NCBI GenBank assembly: GCA_028716265.1 | Contig: JAQUQD010000014.1 | Coordinates: 1 to 51,136, forward strand | Length of the DNA: 51,136 bases | From: Bacteroidales bacterium | GTDB taxonomy: Bacteria; Bacteroidota; Bacteroidia; Bacteroidales; JAGONC01 | Direction of reading: 5' to 3' | Shown: one piece after another, positions 37,337-46,365 of the stretch | Layout of the letters: each line of letters opens with the position of its first letter | Numbering within the stretch: the stretch's first letter is position 1 | Made by a program: the position numbers and the translations under genes | The notes under the pieces: model-generated | What the model was told of the DNA's origin: nothing | Database searches by the model: none | Seen by the model: only the letters and a program-made list of their open reading frames with translations

Positions 37337-39496
37337 ATGCCCAAATCACGCAAAAAACCCCCCGCCAGGGTGAACCCTTTTTTGAAAGCCGTCCTGGCCA
37401 TCTTCACCAATAATCCCCGCAAAGGATACAACTTGCGACAGGTGGCCGCACAACTGGGTATCCAGGATAAGGCCTCACGTGAACTGGTGAGTAACCTTCT
37501 TTACGATCTGGAAAACCGAAAGGAGATCATACGCATCCAGCACGGCAAATATCAGCTCCACCCTTCAAAGGTCGCAGCAGCAGTGGTCAGTACGGTGATC
37601 ACCGGAACGGTGGATATGAAGAACACCGGAAAAGCCTATGTGATCACCGAAGAGCTCGGAGAAGACGTTTACATTGCCGCCAATAACACCAACCACGCCC
37701 TGAATGGCGACAAAGTCAGGGTCAGGCTGTTCCCGAAAAGGCAGGAAAGAAAGATCGAGGGACAGATCATCGAGATACTGGAACGGGCTAAAACCCATTT
37801 CGTCGGCGTCATCCATGCCACACAGAAATACGCGTTCCTGATCCCCGACAATCCCAATATGCCCGTCGACATCTTCATCCCGCTGGAGAAACTCCACGGA
37901 GCGGCCAACGGGATGAAGGCCATCGCGCGCATCACCGACTGGCCACGCGAATCCAATACACCCTTCGGGGAGATCACCGATGTACTAGGTAAGCCCGGCG
38001 ACAATGATGTGGAAATGAATTCCATTCTGGTGGAGTATGATTTTCCGGTCCGGTTCCCCGACAGTGTGGAAAAAGAAGCCATGAGCCTCCCTGCCGGAAT
38101 TACCGACCAGGAAATCCAGCAACGCCGCGACTTCAGGAACACCCTTACCATCACCATCGACCCGGAAGACGCCAAGGATTTCGACGATGCCCTGTCACTG
38201 AAAAAACTGGAAAACGGGATCTGGGAAGTGGGGGTACACATCGCCGACGTATCCTGGTACGTAAGACCGGGCAGCAAAATCGACACCGAAGCCTTCGAAA
38301 GAGGCACTTCCGTGTATCTGGTCGACCGCACAATCCCTATGCTGCCTGAAAAACTATCCAACAACGTCTGTTCCCTGAGACCTAAAGAGGATAAACTCTG
38401 CTTTTCGGCAGTATTTCACCTGGACAACGAGGCCCATGTGCTCAGGGAATGGTTTGGCAAAACGATCATCAACTCCGACAGGAGATTCAATTATGAAGAG
38501 GTCCAGAAAATGATCGAGGGCGGGGACGGGGAATTCAAAGATGAAATCATGATCCTCCATCAACTCGCATCCAAATTGCGCCAGGAGCGTTTTGGAAAAG
38601 GATCCATTGATTTCCGGTCGGAAGAGGTCAAATTCAGGCTCGATGAAAAAGGCAAACCCATCGACACCTACATCAAGGTCAACAAGGAGTCCAACTGGCT
38701 CATCGAGGACTTCATGCTGCTGGCCAACCGCCGGGTGGCGGAAAAAATAGGGTTCGTGAAAGGAAAAGTAAAACCCCGGATCTTCGTCTACCGCATCCAC
38801 GATAAACCCAGTACGGAGAAACTGCAGAATTTCGTAGAGTTTCTGGGTAAACTGGGCTATTCCATTCGCGCCAGCTCCAGGAAAACCCTTGCCCAGTCGT
38901 TCAACCAGCTTTTCAAAGATATCGAAGGCAAAGGCGAAGAGAACATGATCGAAACCATCGCCATACGTACCATGGCAAAAGCCAAATACTCAACCAAAAA
39001 TATTGGCCATTACGGACTGGGATTCGAGTTTTACTCCCATTTCACTTCCCCCATCCGGCGTTACCCCGACCTAATGGCTCACCGCCTGCTGTTTGATTAT
39101 ATGAAAGGAGCCCCCGGCGCGGAGGAAGAAATCCTGGAAGAGAAATGCGTTCACTCATCCCTGATGGAACGAAAGGCTGAAGAGGCGGAAAGAGCTTCGG
39201 TCAAATACAAACAGGCCGAATACCTTGCCGATAAGATAGGCCAGGAATTCAACGGACTGATATCAGGAGTGAGCAAATGGGGGATCTATGTCGAGCTGGA
39301 GGGTAACAAATGCGAGGGGATGGTGTCGCTGCGAAACATGCAGGACGATTTCTATTACCTGGACGAAGAAAATTACCGCGTTATCGGAAGCCGTTACGGA
39401 AAAGAGTACCAGCTGGGCAATCCGGTGAGGATAAAGGTCAAAAGCATCGACCTGTCGAAAAAACAAATGGATTTCGAACTGGTTGAAACCCTGTGA
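37337..39496 (+). CDS. rnr: Ribonuclease R
   Basis: A processive 3'-5' exoribonuclease able to degrade structured RNA. The 719-residue product has an N-terminal winged-helix/cold-shock region (about 1-215, VDMKNTGKAYVITEELGED), the RNB catalytic domain with the acidic cluster DPEDAKDFDDALS near residue 275, GVHIADVSWYV, GTSVYLVDRTIPMLP, FTSPIRRYPDLMAHR, and a C-terminal S1 domain (GLISGVSKWGIYVELEG). Basic extremities fit RNA binding. It is followed after 22 bp by the YihY-like gene. Confidence 0.96.
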   Translation: MPKSRKKPPARVNPFLKAVLAIFTNNPRKGYNLRQVAAQLGIQDKASRELVSNLLYDLENRKEIIRIQHGKYQLHPSKVAAAVVSTVITGTVDMKNTGKAYVITEELGEDVYIAANNTNHALNGDKVRVRLFPKRQERKIEGQIIEILERAKTHFVGVIHATQKYAFLIPDNPNMPVDIFIPLEKLHGAANGMKAIARITDWPRESNTPFGEITDVLGKPGDNDVEMNSILVEYDFPVRFPDSVEKEAMSLPAGITDQEIQQRRDFRNTLTITIDPEDAKDFDDALSLKKLENGIWEVGVHIADVSWYVRPGSKIDTEAFERGTSVYLVDRTIPMLPEKLSNNVCSLRPKEDKLCFSAVFHLDNEAHVLREWFGKTIINSDRRFNYEEVQKMIEGGDGEFKDEIMILHQLASKLRQERFGKGSIDFRSEEVKFRLDEKGKPIDTYIKVNKESNWLIEDFMLLANRRVAEKIGFVKGKVKPRIFVYRIHDKPSTEKLQNFVEFLGKLGYSIRASSRKTLAQSFNQLFKDIEGKGEENMIETIAIRTMAKAKYSTKNIGHYGLGFEFYSHFTSPIRRYPDLMAHRLLFDYMKGAPGAEEEILEEKCVHSSLMERKAEEAERASVKYKQAEYLADKIGQEFNGLISGVSKWGIYVELEGNKCEGMVSLRNMQDDFYYLDEENYRVIGSRYGKEYQLGNPVRIKVKSIDLSKKQMDFELVETL

Positions 39497-39518
39497 ACGG
39501 TTTATCGTTTAATCTCTT

Positions 39519-40910
39519 GTGAAGAAACTCCGGGAATATTATCTTCAGGCCCGAACCTATCTTGAGAAGGATATCTGGCGGATCCATCTTTCTCAGCTTC
39601 CTTATCATAAATCATTATATATAAGGTTATTACGTATTGTGATGATTGTCCTGCGGGGGGTGAATAAGGGAAAGCTGAGTTTACGCTCCTCCTCCCTGAC
39701 CTTCTATTCCGTCCTGGCCATCGTACCTTTCATGGCTATCGTCTTCGGGATCGCCAAGGGATTCGGCGGCGAGATCTATATCCGCGATTTCATCCTCAAA
39801 AGCCTGGCCATCCAGGAAGCATTTATGGACCGGATCATCGCCTTTGCCAACAACTTGCTGGAAAGGACACGCGGTGACCTGATCGCAGGCATTGCTTTCA
39901 TTATCCTGATCTGGACGATCATAACCGTCCTGAACACCGTAGAACGGACATTCAATAATATCTGGCAGATCTATAAAAGACGCTCCTTCATCCGCAAATT
40001 CACCGACTACCTCGCGCTGATCCTGGTGGCGCCTGCGCTGATCATAGTCTCCAGCAGCATAACGGTCTATATTTCCACCCAGTTGGATACACTGGCTGAA
40101 AAAATCAGGGTGCTGGAATACATCACTCCCATGGTCATCTTCCTGGTGAGGTTAATACCCTACCTGCTGATCTGGGTCCTGCTGACATTCGTATATATGA
40201 TCTTTCCTAATACGAAGGTCAAATTCAAATCGGCGCTCCTGGCAGGCATCGTGGCCGGAACGGTTTATCAGATCGTGCAATGGTACTATATCCGCTTCCA
40301 GGTGGGCATCACCAATTACAATGCGATCTATGGAAGTTTTGCAGCGATCCCTCTGTTTCTGATCTGGATAAACCTCAGCTGGCAGATCATCCTTTTTGGT
40401 GCGGAGATCTCTTTTGCAGACCAGAACGTGGATACGTATGATTTTGAGGATAACTCGATGCGGCTTAGCCATGCACATAAACGGCTTCTGGCCGTGATGA
40501 TCATGCACCGTATCATCAAACAATTCGAGGAGGGCAAACAGCCCCTCACCTCTCTGGACATCGCCATCAGCCTTGGCATCCCCACTCGTCTGACCAACCA
40601 GCTGATCAACATGCTGATCGACTGCGAGCTGGTCAGCGAAACCTATGACAAGGAACATAACGAGAGTGGATTCCAGCCTGCCCGCTCGATCTCCACGATC
40701 ACACTCCACGATACGATCGAAACGATCGACTACCTCGGAATGGAAGATATCAATGTGAGTGATGTGGAACTGCTGGCAGCCCTGGAGGAAAAGATCACTG
40801 CCTTCCGCACCGCCGTCGGACAATCACCCTCCAACGTGCTGGTGAAGGATCTCCTTGAATCGTCTTCACATTCACCTTATCCTTCAATTTCTACTTCGAA
40901 TGTTCGGTAA
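39519..40910 (+). CDS. YihY/BrkB family membrane protein
   Basis: A 463-residue inner-membrane protein of the YihY/UPF0761 family, historically called RNase BN-like without good evidence for nuclease activity. Six TM segments lie between about residues 45 and 310. Family signatures: LSLRSSSLTFYSVLAIVPFMAIVFG, LNTVERTFNNIWQI, YMIFPNTKVKFKSALLAGIVAG and YGSFAAIPLFLIWINLSWQIILFGAEISFA. A C-terminal winged-helix-like region (RLLAVMIMHRIIKQF ... SLGIPTRLTNQLINML) follows. Start is GTG 39519. It closes the run ABC-rnr-YihY and is convergent with the VIT-VWA gene. Confidence 0.9.
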   Translation: MKKLREYYLQARTYLEKDIWRIHLSQLPYHKSLYIRLLRIVMIVLRGVNKGKLSLRSSSLTFYSVLAIVPFMAIVFGIAKGFGGEIYIRDFILKSLAIQEAFMDRIIAFANNLLERTRGDLIAGIAFIILIWTIITVLNTVERTFNNIWQIYKRRSFIRKFTDYLALILVAPALIIVSSSITVYISTQLDTLAEKIRVLEYITPMVIFLVRLIPYLLIWVLLTFVYMIFPNTKVKFKSALLAGIVAGTVYQIVQWYYIRFQVGITNYNAIYGSFAAIPLFLIWINLSWQIILFGAEISFADQNVDTYDFEDNSMRLSHAHKRLLAVMIMHRIIKQFEEGKQPLTSLDIAISLGIPTRLTNQLINMLIDCELVSETYDKEHNESGFQPARSISTITLHDTIETIDYLGMEDINVSDVELLAALEEKITAFRTAVGQSPSNVLVKDLLESSSHSPYPSISTSNVR

Positions 40911-40919
40911 TGGAGATTC

Positions 40920-40947
40920 AAAAAGAGGTTTCTATCTCTCAAACCTC
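40920..40947 (-). terminator. Rho-independent terminator overlapping the VIT-VWA stop codon
   Basis: On the minus strand, GAGGTTT, a 9-nt loop and AAACCTC are followed by TTTTT (plus 40924-40920). The UAG stop of the VIT-VWA gene lies in the loop and its last sense codons in the stem. Confidence 0.6.
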
Positions 40948-43319
40948 ACTGTCACCTCCACCCACATCCGCACCGGTACGCCGCTCTGCAGAGCCGGGGT
41001 CCAGAAAAAACTCGTCAGCTTTACGACACGAATCGCCTCCTGATCACACTCAGGCGATAAGCCCCGCAGTACCTTTATATTTGAAACAGATCCATCCTTT
41101 TCCACGACAAACTCCAGATAAACTGCGCCACCCTTTCCTTTTTCAGGCACAGGCCATGGATAGGGATAATTGAGATTCTTCTTTATGAATTCTTCCAGCG
41201 ATTGTCCCATGTAATTGAAAACAGGGGATACTTCGGCAACAGTAAAAATAGGTTCATTCCACTCAGGTTCCAACTCTGCTGAAGGATACTCAATCGTAAA
41301 ATCCCCGCTGGTTCCTGCTTCTCTTGCAGGTATCCGCCCCCCGCTCATGAATGAGTGTCCTTTCAGTTTTCCGCTATTCCCCTGCATCATTACACCCCCC
41401 ACAGCCTGCCCCACGGCATAATTGCTGACGCCCTCCGGCAGGGGCAGCGGCTGCCTGACGGTGATCTGTTCGCCGCCTGCGTTGCGTACCTGCGAATCAA
41501 TGGCGACGAACGAAGTGTACCGGGTGAGCAGGTTGTACTTCAGGCCCAGGCTGGTGATCTGTGCCTGCAACTCGTTTTCCTCCCCCGATCCGGCAAAATC
41601 ATCCAGGATGCGGATCCGTTCACGCGCCCAGAGGTATTTCAAGCCTTCATTATTTCGGTTTAAATCCCTGCTGTTGACTTCAATGGTCTGCCGGTAGCGG
41701 TCCCTCCCTGATAACCCCTCAAGGCTGATCTCCCCGGATGCATTGCCCCTCCATTTCCCGAAGACGACTACCGGCCTTTCCGAAAATACGTCCGGAACGC
41801 TGAAAGGCTCCACATCATATACATCAAAACCGTCGAAAGTCATCCGGATATTCGATAAAACGGGACTTTGCACATAGTCCCTGAACCGTTTGGCCATCGT
41901 TTCAGCCTCCGATTCGTTCGTGGCGACAAATGCTGTTCCCTGACCGGCATGGGCCATGCCCTCAATGATGTAACGATTGACCGATGTACCGATACCAAAA
42001 GGAAAAAAGTTTGCACGGCCCAGGTTCTCCCGGATCAGTTGGAAAACCTCTTTCTCAACGGTGACATATCCGTCTGTGGCAATGATGAATGTACGGGCGA
42101 ATTCCTGATCCCCCTGCAGCGCTAACGCCCTTTCCAGGGCGGGAAGGATCTCCGTTCCCCCGCTGCCGTTCTGATCCCCGATCATGCGAAGAGCCTTGCC
42201 AATATTCTCACTGGTGGCCGATAATGATCGGTCCGACAACAGCCTGGAGTCCCCTGCAAAAAGGATCACATTGAACCGATCCGTCGGCCGGAGGCTTCCG
42301 ATCAGATCCTTTAATAATTTTTTGGAAATGTCGATGGGATAACCATACATGGACCCCGACACATCAACGATAAAAATGTACTCCCGCGGCGGGATCATGT
42401 CAGGGGTGATCATCCTCGGCGGCTGGATCATCGCCAGGAAAAAGTTTTCGTCGCCTTCGGACAGTAGTACTCCCGATTCGAGCTTATCCCCTGACAATCG
42501 GTACTGTAAAATAAAATCCCTGTTTCCTCGCGAGTGTTCGGTATCAGCCAGATCTATCTCAACCGACCGGTTGCCGGTGTAACGGGTCTGAATCAGATGC
42601 GAAGTGCTCCGGAGATCCTTTATCGGTGTCGGAGAAGTGAGCCCGACATGGATGTCGAACGTGTAGAGGGGCTTTTCACCTTCATAGGTATAGGGATTTG
42701 CGTTCCATGCCGCATCCCCCGAAAAGCTGTTGGTGTACCGGGGCCCGGCCACCGTCGGATAAACAAACTCGTAAATTCCTTTTTCCGGTATGAGCAGTTC
42801 CGTGTAGGACATCTCAACGGAGATCACATCGCCGGGCAGGATGTTGGCCACATTCATCTGAAACACATTCGGTCGCTGCTCCTCCAGAAGAGAAGTGGTT
42901 TTCCCCTCTTGCCTGGCCTGCTCGTAATCCTCCCTGGCTTTCTGCCTTTCCTCAATCTTTGCGACAAGGGTCCGCTCCCCGATGGTCATCTTCAAGGCAT
43001 ACACCGCTGCCCGCGTCGAGGCAGGAAAAACGTATATCGCTTCCAGCGCCTTTTGCCCTTCATTCTTATAGACCTGGGTGACACGTACGTCGGCGATGAC
43101 ACCCGCAATCTGAACCTCCGCTGAGGTCTCCTTCAGCGGAAGCTGATCAATGGAAGGATCATCCGATGGGATGAAAAAATAGGGAGAGGAGGTCCGGTCG
43201 GGTTGTTTTTCGGGGTGGAGTACTCCTGGGTCTATGATTCCCTGTGCGTTCGATAATAAGGATAAAGCAACGAGTACGGCGGAAATCAGCCTCAAGTTGA
43301 TCAATGTGTCTGTTTTCAT
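40932..43319 (-). CDS. VIT-VWA protein with C-terminal TonB_C domain
   Basis: 795 residues: signal peptide (1-26, ...LLSNAQ), VIT domain (about 60-190; VTQVYKNEGQKALEAIYVFP, EERQKAREDYEQARQEGKTTSLL), a VWA domain from about 313 with an intact MIDAS start (FIVDVSGSMYGYPI) and GGTEILPALERAL, and a C-terminal TonB_C fold (about 705-795: YPYPWPVPEKGKGGAVYLEF, VVEKDGSVSNIKVLRG, ECDQEAIRVV). VIT-VWA pairs occur in inter-alpha-trypsin inhibitor heavy chains and bacterial surface proteins. TonB_C normally contacts outer-membrane receptors, so this protein may link an adhesion or sensing module to that partner. The gene is divergent from the sigma factor gene, with 89 bp between start codons. Confidence 0.88.
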   Translation of the reverse strand: MKTDTLINLRLISAVLVALSLLSNAQGIIDPGVLHPEKQPDRTSSPYFFIPSDDPSIDQLPLKETSAEVQIAGVIADVRVTQVYKNEGQKALEAIYVFPASTRAAVYALKMTIGERTLVAKIEERQKAREDYEQARQEGKTTSLLEEQRPNVFQMNVANILPGDVISVEMSYTELLIPEKGIYEFVYPTVAGPRYTNSFSGDAAWNANPYTYEGEKPLYTFDIHVGLTSPTPIKDLRSTSHLIQTRYTGNRSVEIDLADTEHSRGNRDFILQYRLSGDKLESGVLLSEGDENFFLAMIQPPRMITPDMIPPREYIFIVDVSGSMYGYPIDISKKLLKDLIGSLRPTDRFNVILFAGDSRLLSDRSLSATSENIGKALRMIGDQNGSGGTEILPALERALALQGDQEFARTFIIATDGYVTVEKEVFQLIRENLGRANFFPFGIGTSVNRYIIEGMAHAGQGTAFVATNESEAETMAKRFRDYVQSPVLSNIRMTFDGFDVYDVEPFSVPDVFSERPVVVFGKWRGNASGEISLEGLSGRDRYRQTIEVNSRDLNRNNEGLKYLWARERIRILDDFAGSGEENELQAQITSLGLKYNLLTRYTSFVAIDSQVRNAGGEQITVRQPLPLPEGVSNYAVGQAVGGVMMQGNSGKLKGHSFMSGGRIPAREAGTSGDFTIEYPSAELEPEWNEPIFTVAEVSPVFNYMGQSLEEFIKKNLNYPYPWPVPEKGKGGAVYLEFVVEKDGSVSNIKVLRGLSPECDQEAIRVVKLTSFFWTPALQSGVPVRMWVEVTVRFER

Positions 43320-43329
43320 AACTTTAATG

Positions 43330-43337
43330 TATTTTTG
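43330..43337 (+). promoter_or_regulatory. Candidate -7 element of the sigma factor operon
   Basis: TATTTTTG matches TAnnTTTG, 71 nt before the preferred ATG 43409, and lies in the 89-bp divergent gap. A TG at 43307-43308 is the only -33 approximation. Confidence 0.45.
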
Positions 43338-43408
43338 GAATATCTTTTGTTACAGGATGCAAATCATTCCAAAATTCCATAAAACAGATTGCTGTGCGGT
43401 GGTTCAGT

Positions 43409-43984
43409 ATGCAGCAAAAAACTGTCGGTCAGGAGCTTACCGATGATGAACTCCTGAGCCGTTTCAGGATGACCGGCGATACTTCCTGCATCGGTGTGCT
43501 GTTCACCCGTTACACGCACCTGGTCTATGGCGTCTGCATGAAATACCTTCAGGACCGGGAGGATGCCCGTGATGCGGTGATGGATATTTTCGAGGATCTT
43601 CTGGTAAACCTTCAGAACCATAAAGTGGAAATCTTTAAGAACTGGTTGTATGTGGTATCTAGAAATCACTGCCTGATGATCCTTCGCAGGGAAGCCTCCG
43701 TCGACAGGGTCAGGGTGCAGTGGATGGAAGCTTTTTCAGATGAAATTATGGATTCAGGCGACTTTTTGCATCTTGATAAAAATGAAAAGGAGAACCGGAT
43801 TTCGACCATGCTGGAAGCTCTGCGCTGGCTGAACGATGAGCAGCGAACCTGTCTGGAATTGCTCTACCTGCACAACAAAAGCTACCAGGAAGTTTCAGAC
43901 ATAACGGGCTTTACCATGAATCAGGTTAAAAGTCATATCCAAAACGGGAAGCGTAACATGAAAATCATCCTACAGAAAACATAA
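43409..43984 (+). CDS. ECF-type RNA polymerase sigma factor
   Basis: A 191-residue sigma-70 family protein of extracytoplasmic function type. Region 2: ELLSRFRMTGDTSCIGVLFTRYTHLVYGVCMKYL, EDARDAVMDIFEDLL, WLYVVSRNHCLMILRR. Region 4: MLEALRWLNDEQRTCLELLYLHNKSYQEVSDITGFTMNQVKSHIQNGKRNMK. Region 3 is absent, as expected for ECF factors. An upstream in-frame GTG (43394) is possible; ATG 43409 is preferred. It overlaps the next gene by one base (TAATG), a classic sigma/anti-sigma arrangement, and its activity is presumably held by that downstream protein. Confidence 0.9.
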   Translation: MQQKTVGQELTDDELLSRFRMTGDTSCIGVLFTRYTHLVYGVCMKYLQDREDARDAVMDIFEDLLVNLQNHKVEIFKNWLYVVSRNHCLMILRREASVDRVRVQWMEAFSDEIMDSGDFLHLDKNEKENRISTMLEALRWLNDEQRTCLELLYLHNKSYQEVSDITGFTMNQVKSHIQNGKRNMKIILQKT

Positions 43985-45105
43985 TGCCTGCAAAAAAACA
44001 GATACAATTGTTCTTAGCTTCCGGATGTCTGACGGAAAAGACCATGCTCGCTTACCATCAGGGCAGACTGGCAAAGGAGGACCGGAGATCCGTAAAAGAT
44101 CACCTGGAAGGCTGCTCCCTTTGCCGGGAAGCAGCGGAGGGTTTATCCTCAATAAAAGATCCCGGAATGCTCGGGCGTGAAATCGCAGCCCTTAACCAGC
44201 GCATCCTTGTGCAGACGACTGAAAAACCCCCTGTGCGAACCTTACACCCTGGCGGAAGGAAAATACCCGTTATGAAATCCTGGATCTTTGCAGCAGCGGC
44301 TTCCGTTGTTGTACTGCTGGGGTTTTACTTTTTGATTCAGAGGATGCAACAACCGGAAGATTCCCATCAGCTGGCAGCGGTCACGGATACGACACAGAAT
44401 GAGCTGGATCAACTACGGCAAAATGAACAGGTTGCTGTTACGGATTCCAGAAATGTGGTTGCTGAGGAGAGCATTCCCGTGAGGGCATCGCGGTCGGTTG
44501 AGCCCCGATTTCCTGAACCGGAACCCCAGGTCATTGCCAGTGCGGAGAACACTGAAGCCATTGCAGACATACCAATTGCATCCGAAAATACCGTTCCTTT
44601 ACCCGATAGTTTGATATCTGCGCCGGAGACGGATCAGGTCGCTGTTGTGGAAATCAAGGAGATGGATGCATCAGAGCCGCCTTCAGTCATCGAAGGAATT
44701 TCAGTGGGGGGAGTAGCAGCCCGAAAGGAAAAAAGTTCTTTTCGAACGGTCACCATCAATCAGGAGACAACCCAGGGCGAAGACATTTTTCTCTCAGCCG
44801 ATCAGATGCCTGTATTCCCGGGAGGAGACGACAGCCTGTCGGCCTTTCTCAGGAGAAACCTTCATTACCCACAGGAAGCCCTGGCCCTTGGGACGGAAGG
44901 TACGGTTTACCTGACCTTTGTTGTGGAAAAGGATGGCGCTGTCTCGGATGTGCGCGTGCGAAGAGGTCTCTCGGAGGCATGCAACCAGGAAGCGATCCGG
45001 GTGGTCAGCTCCATGCCTCGCTGGATTCCCGGACAGCAGGGAAATACTCCCGTCCGTGTACAGTACAACCTGACCATCCATTTCCAGTTTCCCGATAAAC
45101 AATAA
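43984..45105 (+). CDS. Transmembrane anti-sigma factor fused to a TonB_C domain
   Basis: 373 residues. The cytoplasmic N-terminus has a zinc-binding anti-sigma motif (H40-x3-C44-x2-C47 in HLEGCSLC), a single TM helix (about 99-118, SWIFAAAASVVVLLGFYFLI), a long low-complexity E/P/A-rich periplasmic linker (about 120-270), and a C-terminal TonB_C domain (283-370; LHYPQEALALGTEGTVYL, VVEKDGAVSDVRVRRG, ACNQEAIRVVSSMPRW). It overlaps the sigma gene by one base. The TonB_C domain is closely similar to that of the divergent VIT-VWA protein. Inferred function: the periplasmic domain senses an envelope state and controls sigma release. Confidence 0.87.
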   Translation: MPAKKQIQLFLASGCLTEKTMLAYHQGRLAKEDRRSVKDHLEGCSLCREAAEGLSSIKDPGMLGREIAALNQRILVQTTEKPPVRTLHPGGRKIPVMKSWIFAAAASVVVLLGFYFLIQRMQQPEDSHQLAAVTDTTQNELDQLRQNEQVAVTDSRNVVAEESIPVRASRSVEPRFPEPEPQVIASAENTEAIADIPIASENTVPLPDSLISAPETDQVAVVEIKEMDASEPPSVIEGISVGGVAARKEKSSFRTVTINQETTQGEDIFLSADQMPVFPGGDDSLSAFLRRNLHYPQEALALGTEGTVYLTFVVEKDGAVSDVRVRRGLSEACNQEAIRVVSSMPRWIPGQQGNTPVRVQYNLTIHFQFPDKQ

Positions 45106-45283
45106 TACTTCTGTCGCCCCAAAGTTTTACAGGGAGTGGTCGCTTGTTGCCGGGCGATGGCAAACAGAATCCAAAAGAGGATGAACAGGGTACCAAAGAG
45201 CTTTTTAAGATCGGAATAGTTGGAATTTGGATCAAAGGTATTGATCCGGAGTAATCTCCGGGGAACTCACTCATAATACCCCA

Positions 45284-45434
45284 CCCCTGCACGGGGGTGT
45301 GTCAAAATCCAAATTAACCACGGAGGGCACGGAGGATTCACGGAGATCATGGAGTTTAAATAACTCGTTATCAGCCCTCTGTGCTCTCCGTGGTTTAATA
45401 AAAAACATTCATTTTGACACTCCCTCGACAGGGG
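45284..45434. mobile_element. MITE-like element with 24-bp imperfect terminal inverted repeats
   Basis: Left end 45284-45308 (CCCCTGCACGGGGGTGTGTC then AAAAT) and right end 45411-45434 (ATTTTGACACTCCCTCGACA then GGGG) are imperfect inverted repeats. The 151-bp element has no ORF. Its interior is a second palindrome of CACGGAGG units (45315-45333 with 45375-45397). It may be a non-autonomous IS derivative. The rest of 45106-45516 holds no recognisable gene. Confidence 0.55.
45315..45397. repeat. CACGGAGG palindrome nested in the MITE-like element
   Basis: TAACCACGGAGGGCACGGA (45315-45333) is repeated in inverted form at 45375-45397. The segment 45311-45360 is a near match, in opposite orientation, to 49381-49431. 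Confidence 0.65.
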
Positions 45435-45516
45435 AAAGGTACTTATAAACAAGCCCCTAAGATAGGTATAATTCATGGTTTGATCAATAATAATTGGTAC
45501 TTTCGTACGGCAGCAC

Positions 45517-46362
45517 ATGATCCATTTCAATTACCATACCCATACCCGGTTCTGCGACGGGAAAAGCGATCCCACAGCGTACGTGCAGGAAGCCCTGCGG
45601 CAGGGAATGCATTCCCTTGGATTTTCAGCCCACAGTCCCCTGCCCTTTGACACGCCCTTTGCCCTTCACTGGGATAAGGTGGATGAATATTGCCGGCTGA
45701 TCCGGGATCTCGGGCAGGAGTATAAAGACCGGCTTCCAGTCTACCTGTCGCTTGAGATCGATTACATCCCCGGGATATCCGAAGATTTCAGCCATTTAAG
45801 GACCCCCTACCCCCTGGATTATACGATCGGTTCGGTGCATCTGGTCCAACCCCCTGACCGGGAAGGATTGTGGTTCATTGATGGCTCGCTGCAGGAGATC
45901 TACGACTCGGGATTGAAGGATCTTTTCGACGGGGACGTCCGCAAGGCGGTAGCAACCTATTACCATAACATGAACCGGATGATCGGAGGCCAGCGGCCCA
46001 CGATCATAGGACACATGGATAAGATCAAGATGCACAACAAAGGCCGCTTTTTTACAGAGGACGAGCCATGGTACATCCGGCTGGTGGAAGAAACCCTGGA
46101 TACCATTCAGGAAACGGGTGGGATCGTGGAGGTGAACACGCGTGGCATTTACAAAAAGCGGTCGGAGGACCTGTATCCCGGAAAACCGATCCTTCAGTCA
46201 ATCAGGAAGCGCAACGTACCGGTAACCATCAGCACCGATGCGCACCGTCCGGAAGAGCTTACGGCCTATTTTGACGAAACAGTGAAGATACTTACGGAGA
46301 TCGGATTTAGGTCGGTCATGTATCTGGAGGACGGTAAATGGGAAGAATGTGCTTTGTGCTAG
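45517..46362 (+). CDS. PHP-domain histidinol-phosphatase-type phosphoesterase
   Basis: A 281-residue PHP protein of the HisJ/HisK type. The first metal motif is YHTHTRFCDGKS at the N-terminus, followed by GFSAHSPLPF, YLSLEIDYIPG, YTIGSVHLV, IIGHMDKIKMHNKG, VEVNTRGIYKK and a C-terminal VPVTISTDAHRPEELT. The metal-site motifs are intact. The substrate could be histidinol phosphate or another phosphoester. It is not in a his operon; the convergent fabH lies 126 bp away across a repeat, so it appears to be monocistronic. Confidence 0.88.
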   Translation: MIHFNYHTHTRFCDGKSDPTAYVQEALRQGMHSLGFSAHSPLPFDTPFALHWDKVDEYCRLIRDLGQEYKDRLPVYLSLEIDYIPGISEDFSHLRTPYPLDYTIGSVHLVQPPDREGLWFIDGSLQEIYDSGLKDLFDGDVRKAVATYYHNMNRMIGGQRPTIIGHMDKIKMHNKGRFFTEDEPWYIRLVEETLDTIQETGGIVEVNTRGIYKKRSEDLYPGKPILQSIRKRNVPVTISTDAHRPEELTAYFDETVKILTEIGFRSVMYLEDGKWEECALC

Positions 46363-46365
46363 AGC

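Noticed and set aside
45280-45440. CRISPR-like array
   Set aside because: Repeats here are inverted, not regularly spaced direct repeats; no cas genes are present.
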